Under the pieces are notes generated by a model. That model worked only from the letters and a program-made list of their open reading frames with translations, did not search any database and was not told the DNA's origin. From Allobosea caraganae (GTDB lineage: Bacteria; Pseudomonadota; Alphaproteobacteria; Rhizobiales; Beijerinckiaceae), in NCBI RefSeq assembly GCF_003351345.1, contig NZ_QQTO01000037.1, forward strand, positions 62,001 to 126,000: 64,000 nt of DNA, written 5' to 3'. Of the stretch, positions 8,627 through 17,500 are shown piece after piece. A program made the position numbers and the translations under genes. Numbering within the stretch: position 1 is the stretch's first letter; every line of letters begins with the position of its first letter.

Positions 8627-9370
8627 ATGACCACCGTTCTGACCGAGACTGCCGCGCCCGGCGTCACCCAGATCACGATCAACCGGCCGGACCGCCGCAA
8701 CGCGCTCGATGCCGCGACCTATGCCGGGCTGATCGAGGCGCTGAAGGCTGCCGATGCCGATCCGTCGGTCAAGGCCATCGTGCTGACCGGCGCGGCCGGC
8801 TGCTTCTCCAGCGGCGCCGACATCAAGAGCTTCCAGGCCTCGTCCGGCGACGGGCCGAGCATCGCCATCACCTTCCTGAACACGATCTCGACCACGGCCA
8901 AGCCGATCGTCGCCGCGGTAGAGGGCTATGCCGTCGGCATCGGCACGACGATGCTGCTGCATTGCGACCTCGCCTATGCCGGGCGCGGCGCGACCTTCCG
9001 CGTGCCCTTCGTCGCGCTCGGGCTCTGCCCGGAGGGCGCGTCGAGCTACCTGCTGCCGCTGATCGCCGGCACCAAGCGCGCCGCCGAGTTGCTGATGCTG
9101 GGCGAGCCCTTCGGCCCCGAGCAGGCGCTGGAGGCCGGCATCGTCAACGCCGTCACCGAGGAGGGCGGCGCACTCGTCAAGGCGCTGGAGCGGGCGAGCG
9201 CGCTGGCCGCCCTGCCGCCGCAGTCGGTGGCGCTGACCAAGATGCTGCTCAAGCGCGGCAATGCCGCGACCGTGGCGGAGACGATCGCAGTCGAGGCCAA
9301 GCACTTCGCCGAGCGCCGCCTCTCGGACGAGGCGCAGGCCATCTTCGCCGCCTTCCTCAACAAACGCTGA
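8627..9370 (+). CDS. Enoyl-CoA hydratase/isomerase family protein
   Basis: This 247-residue crotonase-fold enzyme hydrates or isomerises acyl-CoA thioesters. Visible family features are the CoA-binding SSGADIKSF near residues 63-71, the loop AVEGYAVGIGTTMLLHCDLAYA and the catalytic region PFVALGLCPEGASSYLLP. The start ATG at 8627 has AAGGA ten bases upstream, and the length matches the family; the open frame further upstream lacks conserved residues. It is divergent from the FadB-like gene and probably works in the same acyl-CoA pathway. The exact reaction (hydratase or delta-isomerase) cannot be fixed from motifs alone. Confidence 0.92.
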   Translation: MTTVLTETAAPGVTQITINRPDRRNALDAATYAGLIEALKAADADPSVKAIVLTGAAGCFSSGADIKSFQASSGDGPSIAITFLNTISTTAKPIVAAVEGYAVGIGTTMLLHCDLAYAGRGATFRVPFVALGLCPEGASSYLLPLIAGTKRAAELLMLGEPFGPEQALEAGIVNAVTEEGGALVKALERASALAALPPQSVALTKMLLKRGNAATVAETIAVEAKHFAERRLSDEAQAIFAAFLNKR

Positions 9371-9429
9371 GATAAGAGCCGCCCCCTTCGCGGAAGATGG
9401 AGAGACACGGCGCTCGCCAGCGCTTCCAC

Positions 9430-9516
9430 CGTCATTGCGAGCGTAGCGAAGCAATCCAGGGGGCTCGCTCTACGTCCCCCTGGATTGCTTCGTCGCTGCG
9501 CTCCTCGCAATGACGG
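9430..9516. repeat. F1 palindromic repeat
   Basis: An imperfect long inverted repeat lies between the convergent hydratase and tctA genes. The left arm begins CGTCATTGCGAGCGTAGCGA and the right arm ends TCCTCGCAATGACGG. The same arms recur near 22290-22374 and 60182-60268, so this is a dispersed family. Its transcript would fold into a strong hairpin and could act as a bidirectional transcription end. Confidence 0.85.
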
Positions 9517-9534
9517 CCTTGCCGGGAAACTGCC

Positions 9535-11037
9535 CTACGCCGCCGCCACCCGCTGCCCGCGCAGCTTCTGCATCGTCCAGCTGAACACCGGCCAGAGCAG
9601 CGCGGCAAAGGTCATCGCCGCCAGCACCGAGGAGACCGGCCGGCTGAAGAACGGCAGGACCGAGCCGTCCGACTTGATCAGCGAGGTCACGAAGCTCTGC
9701 TCCACCATCGTGCCCATGACGATGCCGAGCACCAGCGCCGCGACCGGATAGCCGTTCTTCTCCATCACGAAGCCGAACAGGCCGAACAGCGCGACGCACC
9801 AGACCGCGAACAGGTTGTTGCCCGCCGTGGCGAAGGCACCGACCGCGCAGAAGATCATGATCACCGGCATCACCGCCGAGCGCGGCGCGCCGACGACGCG
9901 GCTCGCCAGCCGGATCATGACGATGCCGAGCGGGATCATGATGATGTTGCCGAGGATGAAGATGATGTAGAGCGCGTACATGCTCGATGCCTGTTCGCTG
10001 AACAGGGTCGGGCCGGGGTTGAGCCCCTTCATGTAGAGCACGCCGATCGCGATCGCAGTGATCGTGTCGCCGGGGATGCCGAAGAGCAGCGCCGGCACCC
10101 AGCCCGAGGCGAGCGAGGCATTGTTCGAGGCGCCAGCCTCGATCAGCCCTTCCGGATGGCCGGTGCCGAACTTCTCCGGCGTCTTCGAGAAGCGCTTCGA
10201 CATCGCGTAGCTGACCCAGGCCGCCATGTCGGCGCCGGCGCCCGGCAGCACGCCGATGATGATGCCGACGATGTTCCCGCGCACCTGCTGCTTCGGATAT
10301 TGCTTGGTGAGCTCGATCTGGCCCTTGAGGATGCTGCCGAGCCTGCGGTGCTCCAGCTTCGGCGGCTCGCGCTCGGTCAGGGCCCGCATCACCTCGGCCA
10401 GCGCGAACACGCCGACGAGAGCCGGGATCGGCTCGATGCCGCCGAGAAGATCGGTCGTGCCGAAGGTGAAGCGTGCCACGCCGCCGGGATTGTCGATGCC
10501 GATGCAGGTGATCAGCAGCCCGAGCAGCATCGAGGCGATCGCCTTGATCGGCGAGGAGCGCGCCACCAGCGTCGCGCACATCAGGCCGAGCATGGCCAGC
10601 CAGAAGTTCTCATAGGTCGAGAACGAGAGCGCGAACTCGGCCAGGACCGGCGCCAGGATCATCAGCGACAAGGTGCCGGCGATGCCGCCGAGCGCCGAGA
10701 ACCAGAGGCAGATGCCGAGCGCCGTCTCGGCCTGGCCCTTGCGGGTCATCGCATAGGCTTCGTCGGTATAGGCGGCCGAGGCCGGCGTGCCGGGAATGCG
10801 CAGCAGGCAGCCCGGGATGTCGCCGGAGAAGATCGCCATCGCCGACGCCGTGATGATCGTCGCCACAGCCGCGATCGGCGAGAGGTAGAAGGTGACGGGC
10901 ACGAGCAGCGCGGTGGCCATCGTGGCGGAGAGGCCGGGCAGCGAGCCGACGACGAGGCCGTAGATCGCCGAGGCGAAGATGGCGATGAGGACGTCCGGGG
11001 CGAAGACGAGGCCGAAGGCCTGGATGATCGTGTTCAT
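9535..11037 (-). CDS. tctA: Tripartite tricarboxylate transporter, large permease TctA
   Basis: This 500-residue membrane protein is the large subunit of a TctABC secondary uptake system for citrate-like carboxylates. It has the usual dozen hydrophobic helices and the family signatures GSLPGLSATMATALLVPVTF (residues about 32-51) and GVLPGAGADMAAWVSY. It starts four bases after the tctB stop, so tctB-tctA are one operon, with tctC further upstream beyond an F2 repeat. A promoter is expected upstream of tctC. The substrate cannot be predicted safely from sequence alone. Confidence 0.94.
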   Translation of the reverse strand: MNTIIQAFGLVFAPDVLIAIFASAIYGLVVGSLPGLSATMATALLVPVTFYLSPIAAVATIITASAMAIFSGDIPGCLLRIPGTPASAAYTDEAYAMTRKGQAETALGICLWFSALGGIAGTLSLMILAPVLAEFALSFSTYENFWLAMLGLMCATLVARSSPIKAIASMLLGLLITCIGIDNPGGVARFTFGTTDLLGGIEPIPALVGVFALAEVMRALTEREPPKLEHRRLGSILKGQIELTKQYPKQQVRGNIVGIIIGVLPGAGADMAAWVSYAMSKRFSKTPEKFGTGHPEGLIEAGASNNASLASGWVPALLFGIPGDTITAIAIGVLYMKGLNPGPTLFSEQASSMYALYIIFILGNIIMIPLGIVMIRLASRVVGAPRSAVMPVIMIFCAVGAFATAGNNLFAVWCVALFGLFGFVMEKNGYPVAALVLGIVMGTMVEQSFVTSLIKSDGSVLPFFSRPVSSVLAAMTFAALLWPVFSWTMQKLRGQRVAAA

Positions 11038-11041
11038 CGGC

Positions 11042-11536
11042 TCACCACGGGAACGGCAGCAGGCCGTCGGGCAAAGGCACCCGCAGCAGCTTCAGGAAGA
11101 TCAGGTTGATGACGAAGGGCGCGATGAGCGCGAGCGGCACCGAGAGCTTGGGCTTGGCGCCGAAGGCGGTCGAGGCGACCAGCACCATGATCGCCGCCGT
11201 CGGCAGGAAGCCGAGCGGTTCCGAGGCGAGAGCGTAGAACATCAGCAGGGCCGGCGGCAGCAAAGCGAGCCAGGAGCGCCAGGCCGGCAGCGGCGCGAAC
11301 TCCTCAGGCGCCGAGTGGCTGACCACGTCGGCCTCGGCGACCTCCTCGAAATGGCGGCCGATGCCGAGCACGATCAGCGCGCCGCAAACCAGCAGCCCGG
11401 TGCCGACGACCATCGGGAAAGCGGAAGGACCGACCTGCTGGCCAGGCACCGGCGGCAGTTTCGACCCGTAGAAAAATGCTGCGGCCCCGAGCATCGCAAT
11501 GGCGGAACCGGAGATGCGATCGGCGAGTGGCGTCAC
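11042..11536 (-). CDS. tctB: Tripartite tricarboxylate transporter, small permease TctB
   Basis: The 164-residue small membrane subunit of the TctABC system has about four hydrophobic helices, for example IAMLGAAAFFYGSKLPPVPG at the N-terminus and a long C-terminal pair. It is encoded between tctC and tctA in the usual order and only four bases from tctA. The start is a GTG at 11536. TctB is poorly conserved in sequence, so length, topology and position carry the call. Confidence 0.9.
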   Translation of the reverse strand: MTPLADRISGSAIAMLGAAAFFYGSKLPPVPGQQVGPSAFPMVVGTGLLVCGALIVLGIGRHFEEVAEADVVSHSAPEEFAPLPAWRSWLALLPPALLMFYALASEPLGFLPTAAIMVLVASTAFGAKPKLSVPLALIAPFVINLIFLKLLRVPLPDGLLPFPW

Positions 11537-11579
11537 GGCAAGCTCTCTTAGTGCATAGAAAACGAAGATGACCCGCTTC

Positions 11580-11686
11580 CCGTCATCCCGGGCGACCGCA
11601 GGTCGGCCCGGGATCCATCGTAGAGCTCCGGAGCTTTATGATGGATCCCGGAGCGGCGCCGCTTCGCGGCTTGTCCGGGATGACCG
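11580..11686. repeat. F2 palindromic repeat
   Basis: An inverted repeat separates tctC from tctB. The left arm starts CGTCATCCCGGGCGAC and contains GGGATCCATC; the right arm contains GATGGATCCCGGAGC and ends TTGTCCGGGATGAC. Near copies occur at 42223-42332 and 48052-48161. Its position inside the tct operon means it is probably transcribed and could change the relative yield of TctC and TctBA. Confidence 0.85.
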
Positions 11687-11737
11687 GGGGCGGGGTGGAC
11701 AAGGCGGGGTACCTCGCCTTGTCATGGGCGAACCGGA

Positions 11738-12733
11738 TCAGGCCTTGGCGAGGCCGGCGGCCTTCATCGCGGAGGCCATGGCCTTGTCGCCCTCGTCCAT
11801 GAACTTTCCGAAATCAGCCCGGTCGGCGTATTTCATGCCGAAGCCGCGCGAATTCATGAAGTCCTGGTAGTCTTTCGACTCGAAGGCCTTCTTCAGCGAG
11901 CCCGCGAGCTTGGCCTGGATATCGGCCGGCAGGCCCTTCGGGCCGGCGATGCCGCGCCAGGCGCCGACCGAGTAGTGGATGCCGAGCGACTCGTTCAGCG
12001 TCGGCACCTCCTTGAACTGCGGGTTGCGCTCCGTCGCCATGATGGCGAGCGACTTCGCCTTGCCCGCGTCGATCATGGCGCGCGCCTCGGGCACCGAGCA
12101 GGTGACGATGTCGATGCCGCCGGCCGCGAGGTCCTGCATGCCGGGAGCAGCGCCGTTCGACGGCACCCAGGCGACATGGTCCGGCTTCAGGCCCATGGCG
12201 ACGAGCCAGCCGACCAGCGCGAGGTGCCAGATGCCGCCCTGGCCGGTGCCGGACGCCTTGAGCTTGCCGGGAGGCGCGGCCTTGATCGCAGCGGCCAGCG
12301 CCTTGATGTCCTTGTGCGGGCTCGAAGACGAGACCTGCACGCCCGGCGGGTCCTCGTTCATCAGCGCCAGCGGCACGTAGCTCGCCGGCGTCAGGTCGGT
12401 GAGGCCCTGATGATGCATCATCGAGATCTCGACCGTCAGCATGCCGATATTGTAGCCGTCCGGCGCCGCGGTCGCGATGGCCGAGTGGCCGACCACGCCC
12501 GAGCCGCCGGTGCGGTTGACGACGTTGACCGGCTGGCCAAGGTCCTTCTCGAGCAGCTGCGCGACGATGCGCGCCGTCGCGTCAGTGCCGCCGCCCGCGC
12601 CCCAGGGGCAAACCATGGTCAGGGGGCGGGACGGATATTGCGCCTGGCCGAGGGCCGGCTTGGCGATGAGTCCGGCAGCGCCGGCCGCAGCCGCGCCCTT
12701 CAGGACGTTACGTCGGGTGATGATTCCAGACAT
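11738..12733 (-). CDS. tctC: TctC-family (Bug) periplasmic substrate-binding protein
   Basis: This 331-residue extracytoplasmic solute receptor serves the TctAB permease. Residues 7-12 (RRNVLK) with a following hydrophobic, Ala-rich stretch make a twin-arginine signal, cleaved near PALGQ. The mature protein shows the Bug-family blocks YPSRPLTMVCPWGAGGGTDA and VVNRTGGSGVVGHSAI. It is the first gene of tctC-tctB-tctA. A strong Shine-Dalgarno (GGGAGG) sits about eight bases before ATG 12733, and is itself part of an upstream inverted repeat. The bound ligand is probably a carboxylate. Confidence 0.94.
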   Translation of the reverse strand: MSGIITRRNVLKGAAAAGAAGLIAKPALGQAQYPSRPLTMVCPWGAGGGTDATARIVAQLLEKDLGQPVNVVNRTGGSGVVGHSAIATAAPDGYNIGMLTVEISMMHHQGLTDLTPASYVPLALMNEDPPGVQVSSSSPHKDIKALAAAIKAAPPGKLKASGTGQGGIWHLALVGWLVAMGLKPDHVAWVPSNGAAPGMQDLAAGGIDIVTCSVPEARAMIDAGKAKSLAIMATERNPQFKEVPTLNESLGIHYSVGAWRGIAGPKGLPADIQAKLAGSLKKAFESKDYQDFMNSRGFGMKYADRADFGKFMDEGDKAMASAMKAAGLAKA

Positions 12734-12743
12734 TCTTGCATAC

Positions 12744-12773
12744 CTCCCGGATAAATCGATTTAGGTACGGGAG
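12744..12773 (-). promoter_or_regulatory. Nested palindromes in the tctC leader overlapping its Shine-Dalgarno
   Basis: An outer pair, CTCCCG (12744-12749) and CGGGAG (12768-12773), encloses a perfect 12-bp palindrome TAAATCGATTTA (12752-12763) with a central CG, as in many LacI-family operators. On the coding strand one outer arm is the tctC ribosome-binding site. It may be an operator, an RNA hairpin masking the site, or both. Confidence 0.4.
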
Positions 12774-12861
12774 CTTCTCCGCTTCTGGCGGGGCGCCCTT
12801 GTGGTCCGGCGCTATCTGAACCGATTGTCGTTGCAGAGACAACTGCGCTTTTGGGCTTAGC

Positions 12862-14325
12862 TCACAGCGTGCATACAATTTGCAGCACGGCCTTGCCGGC
12901 CTTGTCGACGACTGCGCCGGTGCTGAGCTCGACGGCAGCCGCGGCCGTCGGCAGCGTCACGCCGGCCTTGCTCAGGAAGGGCCCGATCGCCGCGCCATCG
13001 GCGACGGCATAGGCGCGCTGCGGCGCGACGCCCGCGACCAGGAACTTGTCCGAAGGGTCGGCGGTCACCAGCCCGGCGAGCCTGCCCTGCCGGTCGAAGG
13101 CCGGGCTGCCGACCTGACCCGGCTGCAGCGGCGCGAACACGGCCGCGCCCGAGCCGACCTTCACGCCCTGCCCCGGCAGCGCCATTGCCGCGCGCTGGCC
13201 GCCAGTATTGCCGTAGGCGACGAGCACGAGCCCGGCCTGCTCGCCCAGCGCCTCGCCGCGCAGGCCCGGCGCAGCTCCGGAGATGCCGTCCACATCCAGC
13301 AGCGCCAGCCCGCTCGCATCGTCCTTGGCGCGCAGCTTCGCGGCGCGCCCGCCGACCCTGAGCGCCTTGCATGGGTCGATCGCGGCCGTCGCGGTCAGCA
13401 CCAGCCTGTCGCCGACGATCAGCCCGGCGCCGTAACGCTCGGTCGCACGGGCCACGGGCGGTGGAACAGCGGGTTGAGAACCCGGCGCGGGCGTCGCTCC
13501 GGAAGCGCTGGCGACAGCCGGGGCAGCCGCCGGCATCGGGCCGGTCGGGAAGGGCTCGAAGCTCGCGGCGATGGCGATGACCATCGGATCGACCACCGGC
13601 GTCAGCGCCTTGTCGTAGCCGATCGAGAAGCCGCGCAGCCCGGCCGGGCCGGAGGAAAGCCGGCGATAGAACTTGCCGGTCGCGGTCTCGCCGGTGATGA
13701 CGAAGAAATCCGGCCGCAGCAGCTTGTAGGTGATCTTGCGGCCCTGCACCACGGCGCTGGTCGCCCGCTCGAACAGGATGTCGAGGGTGTCGCCACCGGG
13801 CGGCGTCGTGCTGGTGTCGAGCGTGACGCGGCCATCCTCGCTCTGCCAGCGCCCGCCATTAGGCGAGACGTCGCGCTTCGGCAAGAGCTTGCTGGGGATG
13901 CCGATTCGCGCGCCGGTGCGCTCGTCGGCGATCAGCCGGAAGCCGGCGGCATCGCGCGCCGCCGCGGCGCGCTGCGCCAGGGCCCGGCGCTCGACCGGAT
14001 TGAGGATGCCGTCCGGCGCACCGCGCGTCGCCGCCTTGATCGTGTTGATGCCGCGGAAGGTGAGCGGCCCGAACGAGCCGCTCACCGCGCCATTGAAGGC
14101 CCCGGCCCAGATCAGGTCGGTCTGGATCGCCCGGCGCTCGGCCTCGGGCAGCGCATCGAACGCCGACTGTGCCGCGACCATCTGCGGGTTCGGCGCGGGT
14201 GCGGCCGGAGCCGGAGCCTGCGCGGCGGCAGAGAGCAGGCTCGCGACAAGCAGCGGCATGGCCAGTCCAAAGCCGGCAAACCACATCGGCCCGCGGCGCG
14301 AACGGAAACTGAGCGCATTCGCCAT
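12862..14325 (-). CDS. Exported protein with peptidoglycan-binding-like and degenerate trypsin-like domains
   Basis: The product is 487 residues with an N-terminal signal peptide (about residues 1-36). A segment around RRAIQTDLIWAGAFNGAVSG resembles the start of a peptidoglycan-binding-like fold. The C-terminal third follows a trypsin-like template, but the usual active-site surroundings are altered: where LTAAHC is expected it reads LTATAAI, and where GNSGGP is expected it reads GQVGSP. It is therefore probably a non-catalytic pseudoprotease. ATG 14325 was chosen because GGAGA lies six bases upstream. It is divergent from the alpha-2-macroglobulin gene, an intriguing neighbour for a protease-fold protein. 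The function is unknown. Confidence 0.7.
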   Translation of the reverse strand: MANALSFRSRRGPMWFAGFGLAMPLLVASLLSAAAQAPAPAAPAPNPQMVAAQSAFDALPEAERRAIQTDLIWAGAFNGAVSGSFGPLTFRGINTIKAATRGAPDGILNPVERRALAQRAAAARDAAGFRLIADERTGARIGIPSKLLPKRDVSPNGGRWQSEDGRVTLDTSTTPPGGDTLDILFERATSAVVQGRKITYKLLRPDFFVITGETATGKFYRRLSSGPAGLRGFSIGYDKALTPVVDPMVIAIAASFEPFPTGPMPAAAPAVASASGATPAPGSQPAVPPPVARATERYGAGLIVGDRLVLTATAAIDPCKALRVGGRAAKLRAKDDASGLALLDVDGISGAAPGLRGEALGEQAGLVLVAYGNTGGQRAAMALPGQGVKVGSGAAVFAPLQPGQVGSPAFDRQGRLAGLVTADPSDKFLVAGVAPQRAYAVADGAAIGPFLSKAGVTLPTAAAAVELSTGAVVDKAGKAVLQIVCTL

Positions 14326-14562
14326 TTGTCTTCTCCGGCCCGGCAAAAGATCGTCCTAAAACGGGTCGCCGCATTGAGCGTCAACTGCGCCGCCTCTGCA
14401 ACTGCGCAGACGTAAACAACTGTGATGACGCGCACACAACGTCCGATACCGACCTTTCACCTTGCAGCGGGACACGATAGCCTGCCGGCGAACTCGGGGC
14501 GTCATGCAGGCGACGCGCGGCGCTCCGAGAATAGGCTACCTGACTGACCGAAGGGGACCACT

Positions 14563-17500
14563 ATGACCTTTCTCACCCGGATCGCGCTGCTCTTCGGTCT
14601 CGCCCTCTCTGCAACGACGCCTGCGCTCGCACAGCCCGCCCTCTCCCAGAAGGCCTATGTCCGCACCGACCTCGCCGCCGACGGCCAGAGGCTGGAAGAG
14701 CGGCTGAAGCGCGACGTCTCCACCGGCGCCCGGCCGGCCGCGCTCTCGCTCCGCGACGGCGAGGCAGCCATGGCCCGCGGCGACGCCCGCGCCGCCCTGC
14801 CTCAGGCCAACGCCGCCGTCGTCGCCGACCCGAACAATTCAGCCGGCTGGCGCCTGATGGCCCGCGCCGCCAACGCGATCGAGCCCCGCGACTATCGCGA
14901 GCGCTGGGACCTGCGCGAGCGCGCCACCACGGCGGCCTACCTCGCCTATCAGCGCTCGGCCAACCGCAACGACGAGGCTGCCTCGCTGGCCGTGCTCGCC
15001 CGCACCTTCGAGAAGAACGAGCTCTGGCGCCCGGCGCTCACCACCTATCGCCTCAGCCTCGACCTGCAGGACAACGCCCAGCTCCGCGCCTCCTATGAGA
15101 GCCTGCGCGAGAAGCGCGGCTTCCGCCTGCTCTCCAACAAGGTCGATGCCGACGCCGCCTCGCCCCGCGCCTGCTTCGTCTTCTCCGAGCCGCTCGCCCG
15201 CGGCCGCGTCGACTTTGCTCCCTACGTCGCCATCTCCGGTGGCAAGGGCGATTTCGCCGTCAGCGCCGAGGAGCGCCAGATCTGCGTCGACGGCCTCAGG
15301 CATGGCGAGCGCTACGCTTTCGTCATTCGCCAGGGCGTGCCCTCGGCGATCCCCGACGAGATCCTGCTGAAATCAGCCGATTACGAGGTCTATGTCCGCG
15401 ACCGCACCCCGTCCGTGCGCTTCACCGGCAAGAACTACGTGCTGCCGCGCACCGGCCAGCAGGGCATCCCGGTCGTCTCGGTCAATTCCGGCAGGCTCGA
15501 CCTCGAGGTCATGCGCATCGGCGACCGCAACCTGATCAACTCGGTCCATTCCGACGACTTCCTGACCCAGCTCGGCGGCTACAGCGCGGGCCAGATCGCC
15601 TCCGACAAGGGTCAGAGCGTCTGGAAAGGCTCGATGGAGGTGAAGTCCGAGCTGAACAAGGACGTCATCACCGCCTTCCCGGTGCTGGAGGCCGTCGGCC
15701 AGCTCCAGCCCGGCGTCTACGTGATGTTCGCCAAGCCCTCGGGCGGCCAGGCGACGCAGGCCTCGGACGATGGCGACAGCGACTACGACGGCACCACCCG
15801 CGCGACGCAATGGTTCGTCGTCTCCGATCTCGGCCTGACCAGCTTCTCCGGTCCCGACGGCGTGCACGTCCTCGTCCGCTCGCTCGCCAATGCGTCTCCC
15901 GTCGCCAATGTCGAGCTGCGCCTCGTCGCCCGCAACAACGAGATTCTCGCCACCGCCCGCTCCGACGCCAACGGCTATGCCCGCTTCGATGCCGGCCTCG
16001 CCAAGGGCCAGGGCGGCAATGCGCCCGGCCTCGTCACCGCGCTCGCCGGCGATGATTATGGCTTCCTCGACCTGAAGCAGACGGCCTTCGACCTCTCCGA
16101 CCGCGGCGTCAAGGGCCGCGTCGCCCCGGACGGCCTCGACGCCTATCTCTATACCGAGCGCGGCGTCTACCGCTCCGGCGAGACCGTCTACCTCACCAGC
16201 CTGCTGCGCGACGCCAGGAGCGCCGCCGTGACCGGCCTGCCGCTGACCCTGGTGGTCAAGCGCCCCGACGGCGTCGAATACCGCCGCCGCCAGGTCGAGG
16301 ACCAGGGCGCCGGCGGCCGCGCCTATTCCATCCCGCTGCTCTCGGGCGCCCAGACCGGCACCTGGCGCGTCCAGGCCTATGCCGATCCGAAGGGCTCGGT
16401 CATCGGCGAGACCTCCTTCCTCGTCGAGGATTACGTCCCCGAGCGGCTGGAGCTGACGCTCGCGCCGAAGACGCCGCTGCTCCAGGCCGGCGAGCCGGCC
16501 GAGATCGACCTGACCGCGCGCTATCTCTATGGCGCGCCGGGCTCCGAGCTCGACGTCAACGGCTCGACCACGATCCGCGCCGCCGCCCAATCGGCCATTC
16601 CCGGCTTCGACGGCTACCAGGTCGGCCTCACCGACGAGGATTTCGAGTCGGTCCAGGCCGATCTGGAGGAGAGCTCGACCACCGACGCCCAGGGCAAGGC
16701 GCTGGTCTCAGCCGCCGTCCAGCAGCCCGACGTCAACCGCCCGCTCGAGGTCGAGATCACCTTGCGCGTCGGCGAGCCCGGCGGGCGCGCCATCGCCCGC
16801 TCCGTCACCTTGCCGATCGTGCCCAAGGGCGCCGCCATCGGCGTCAAGAAGCTCTTCGACGACGGCATGCTCGGCAATGGCCAGAATGCCAGTTTCGACG
16901 TGATCATGGCCAATGGCGACGGCCGCCGCCTCAGTCGCCAGGGCGTCAAGTGGACGCTCTCCAAGGTCACGCGCAACTACCAGTGGTTCTTCAAGGACGG
17001 CCGCTGGAACTATGAGGGCGTCAAGACGACCCGCCGCGTCGCCGATGGCGAGATCGCCACCAGCGAGACCGCGGCTGCGAACATCAGCGCGCCCGTGCAA
17101 TGGGGCAATTACCGGCTCGACGTCGTCTCGACCGGCTCGGACGCGACCGAGACCAGCGTCTCCTTCAGCGTCGGCTATGAGAGCGACAAGACCGCCGAGA
17201 CGCCCGACGTGCTCGACGTCGCGCTCGACAAGGCCTCCTACGGCATCGGCGAGACCATGCAGGTCCGGCTCTCGCCGCGCTTCGCCGGCAAGGCGACGCT
17301 CGCCGTGATCAGCGACCGCGTCGCCGAGATCCGCACCATCGACATCGCCGCCGACGGCACCACGGCTTCGATCCCGGTCAAGGCCGAATGGGGCGCCAGC
17401 GCCTATCTCGTCGCGCTCGCCCACCGGCCGATGGACGCTGCCGCCAACCGCCTGCCCGGCCGCGCCATCGGCCTGTCCTGGTTCTCGATCGGCAAGGAGC

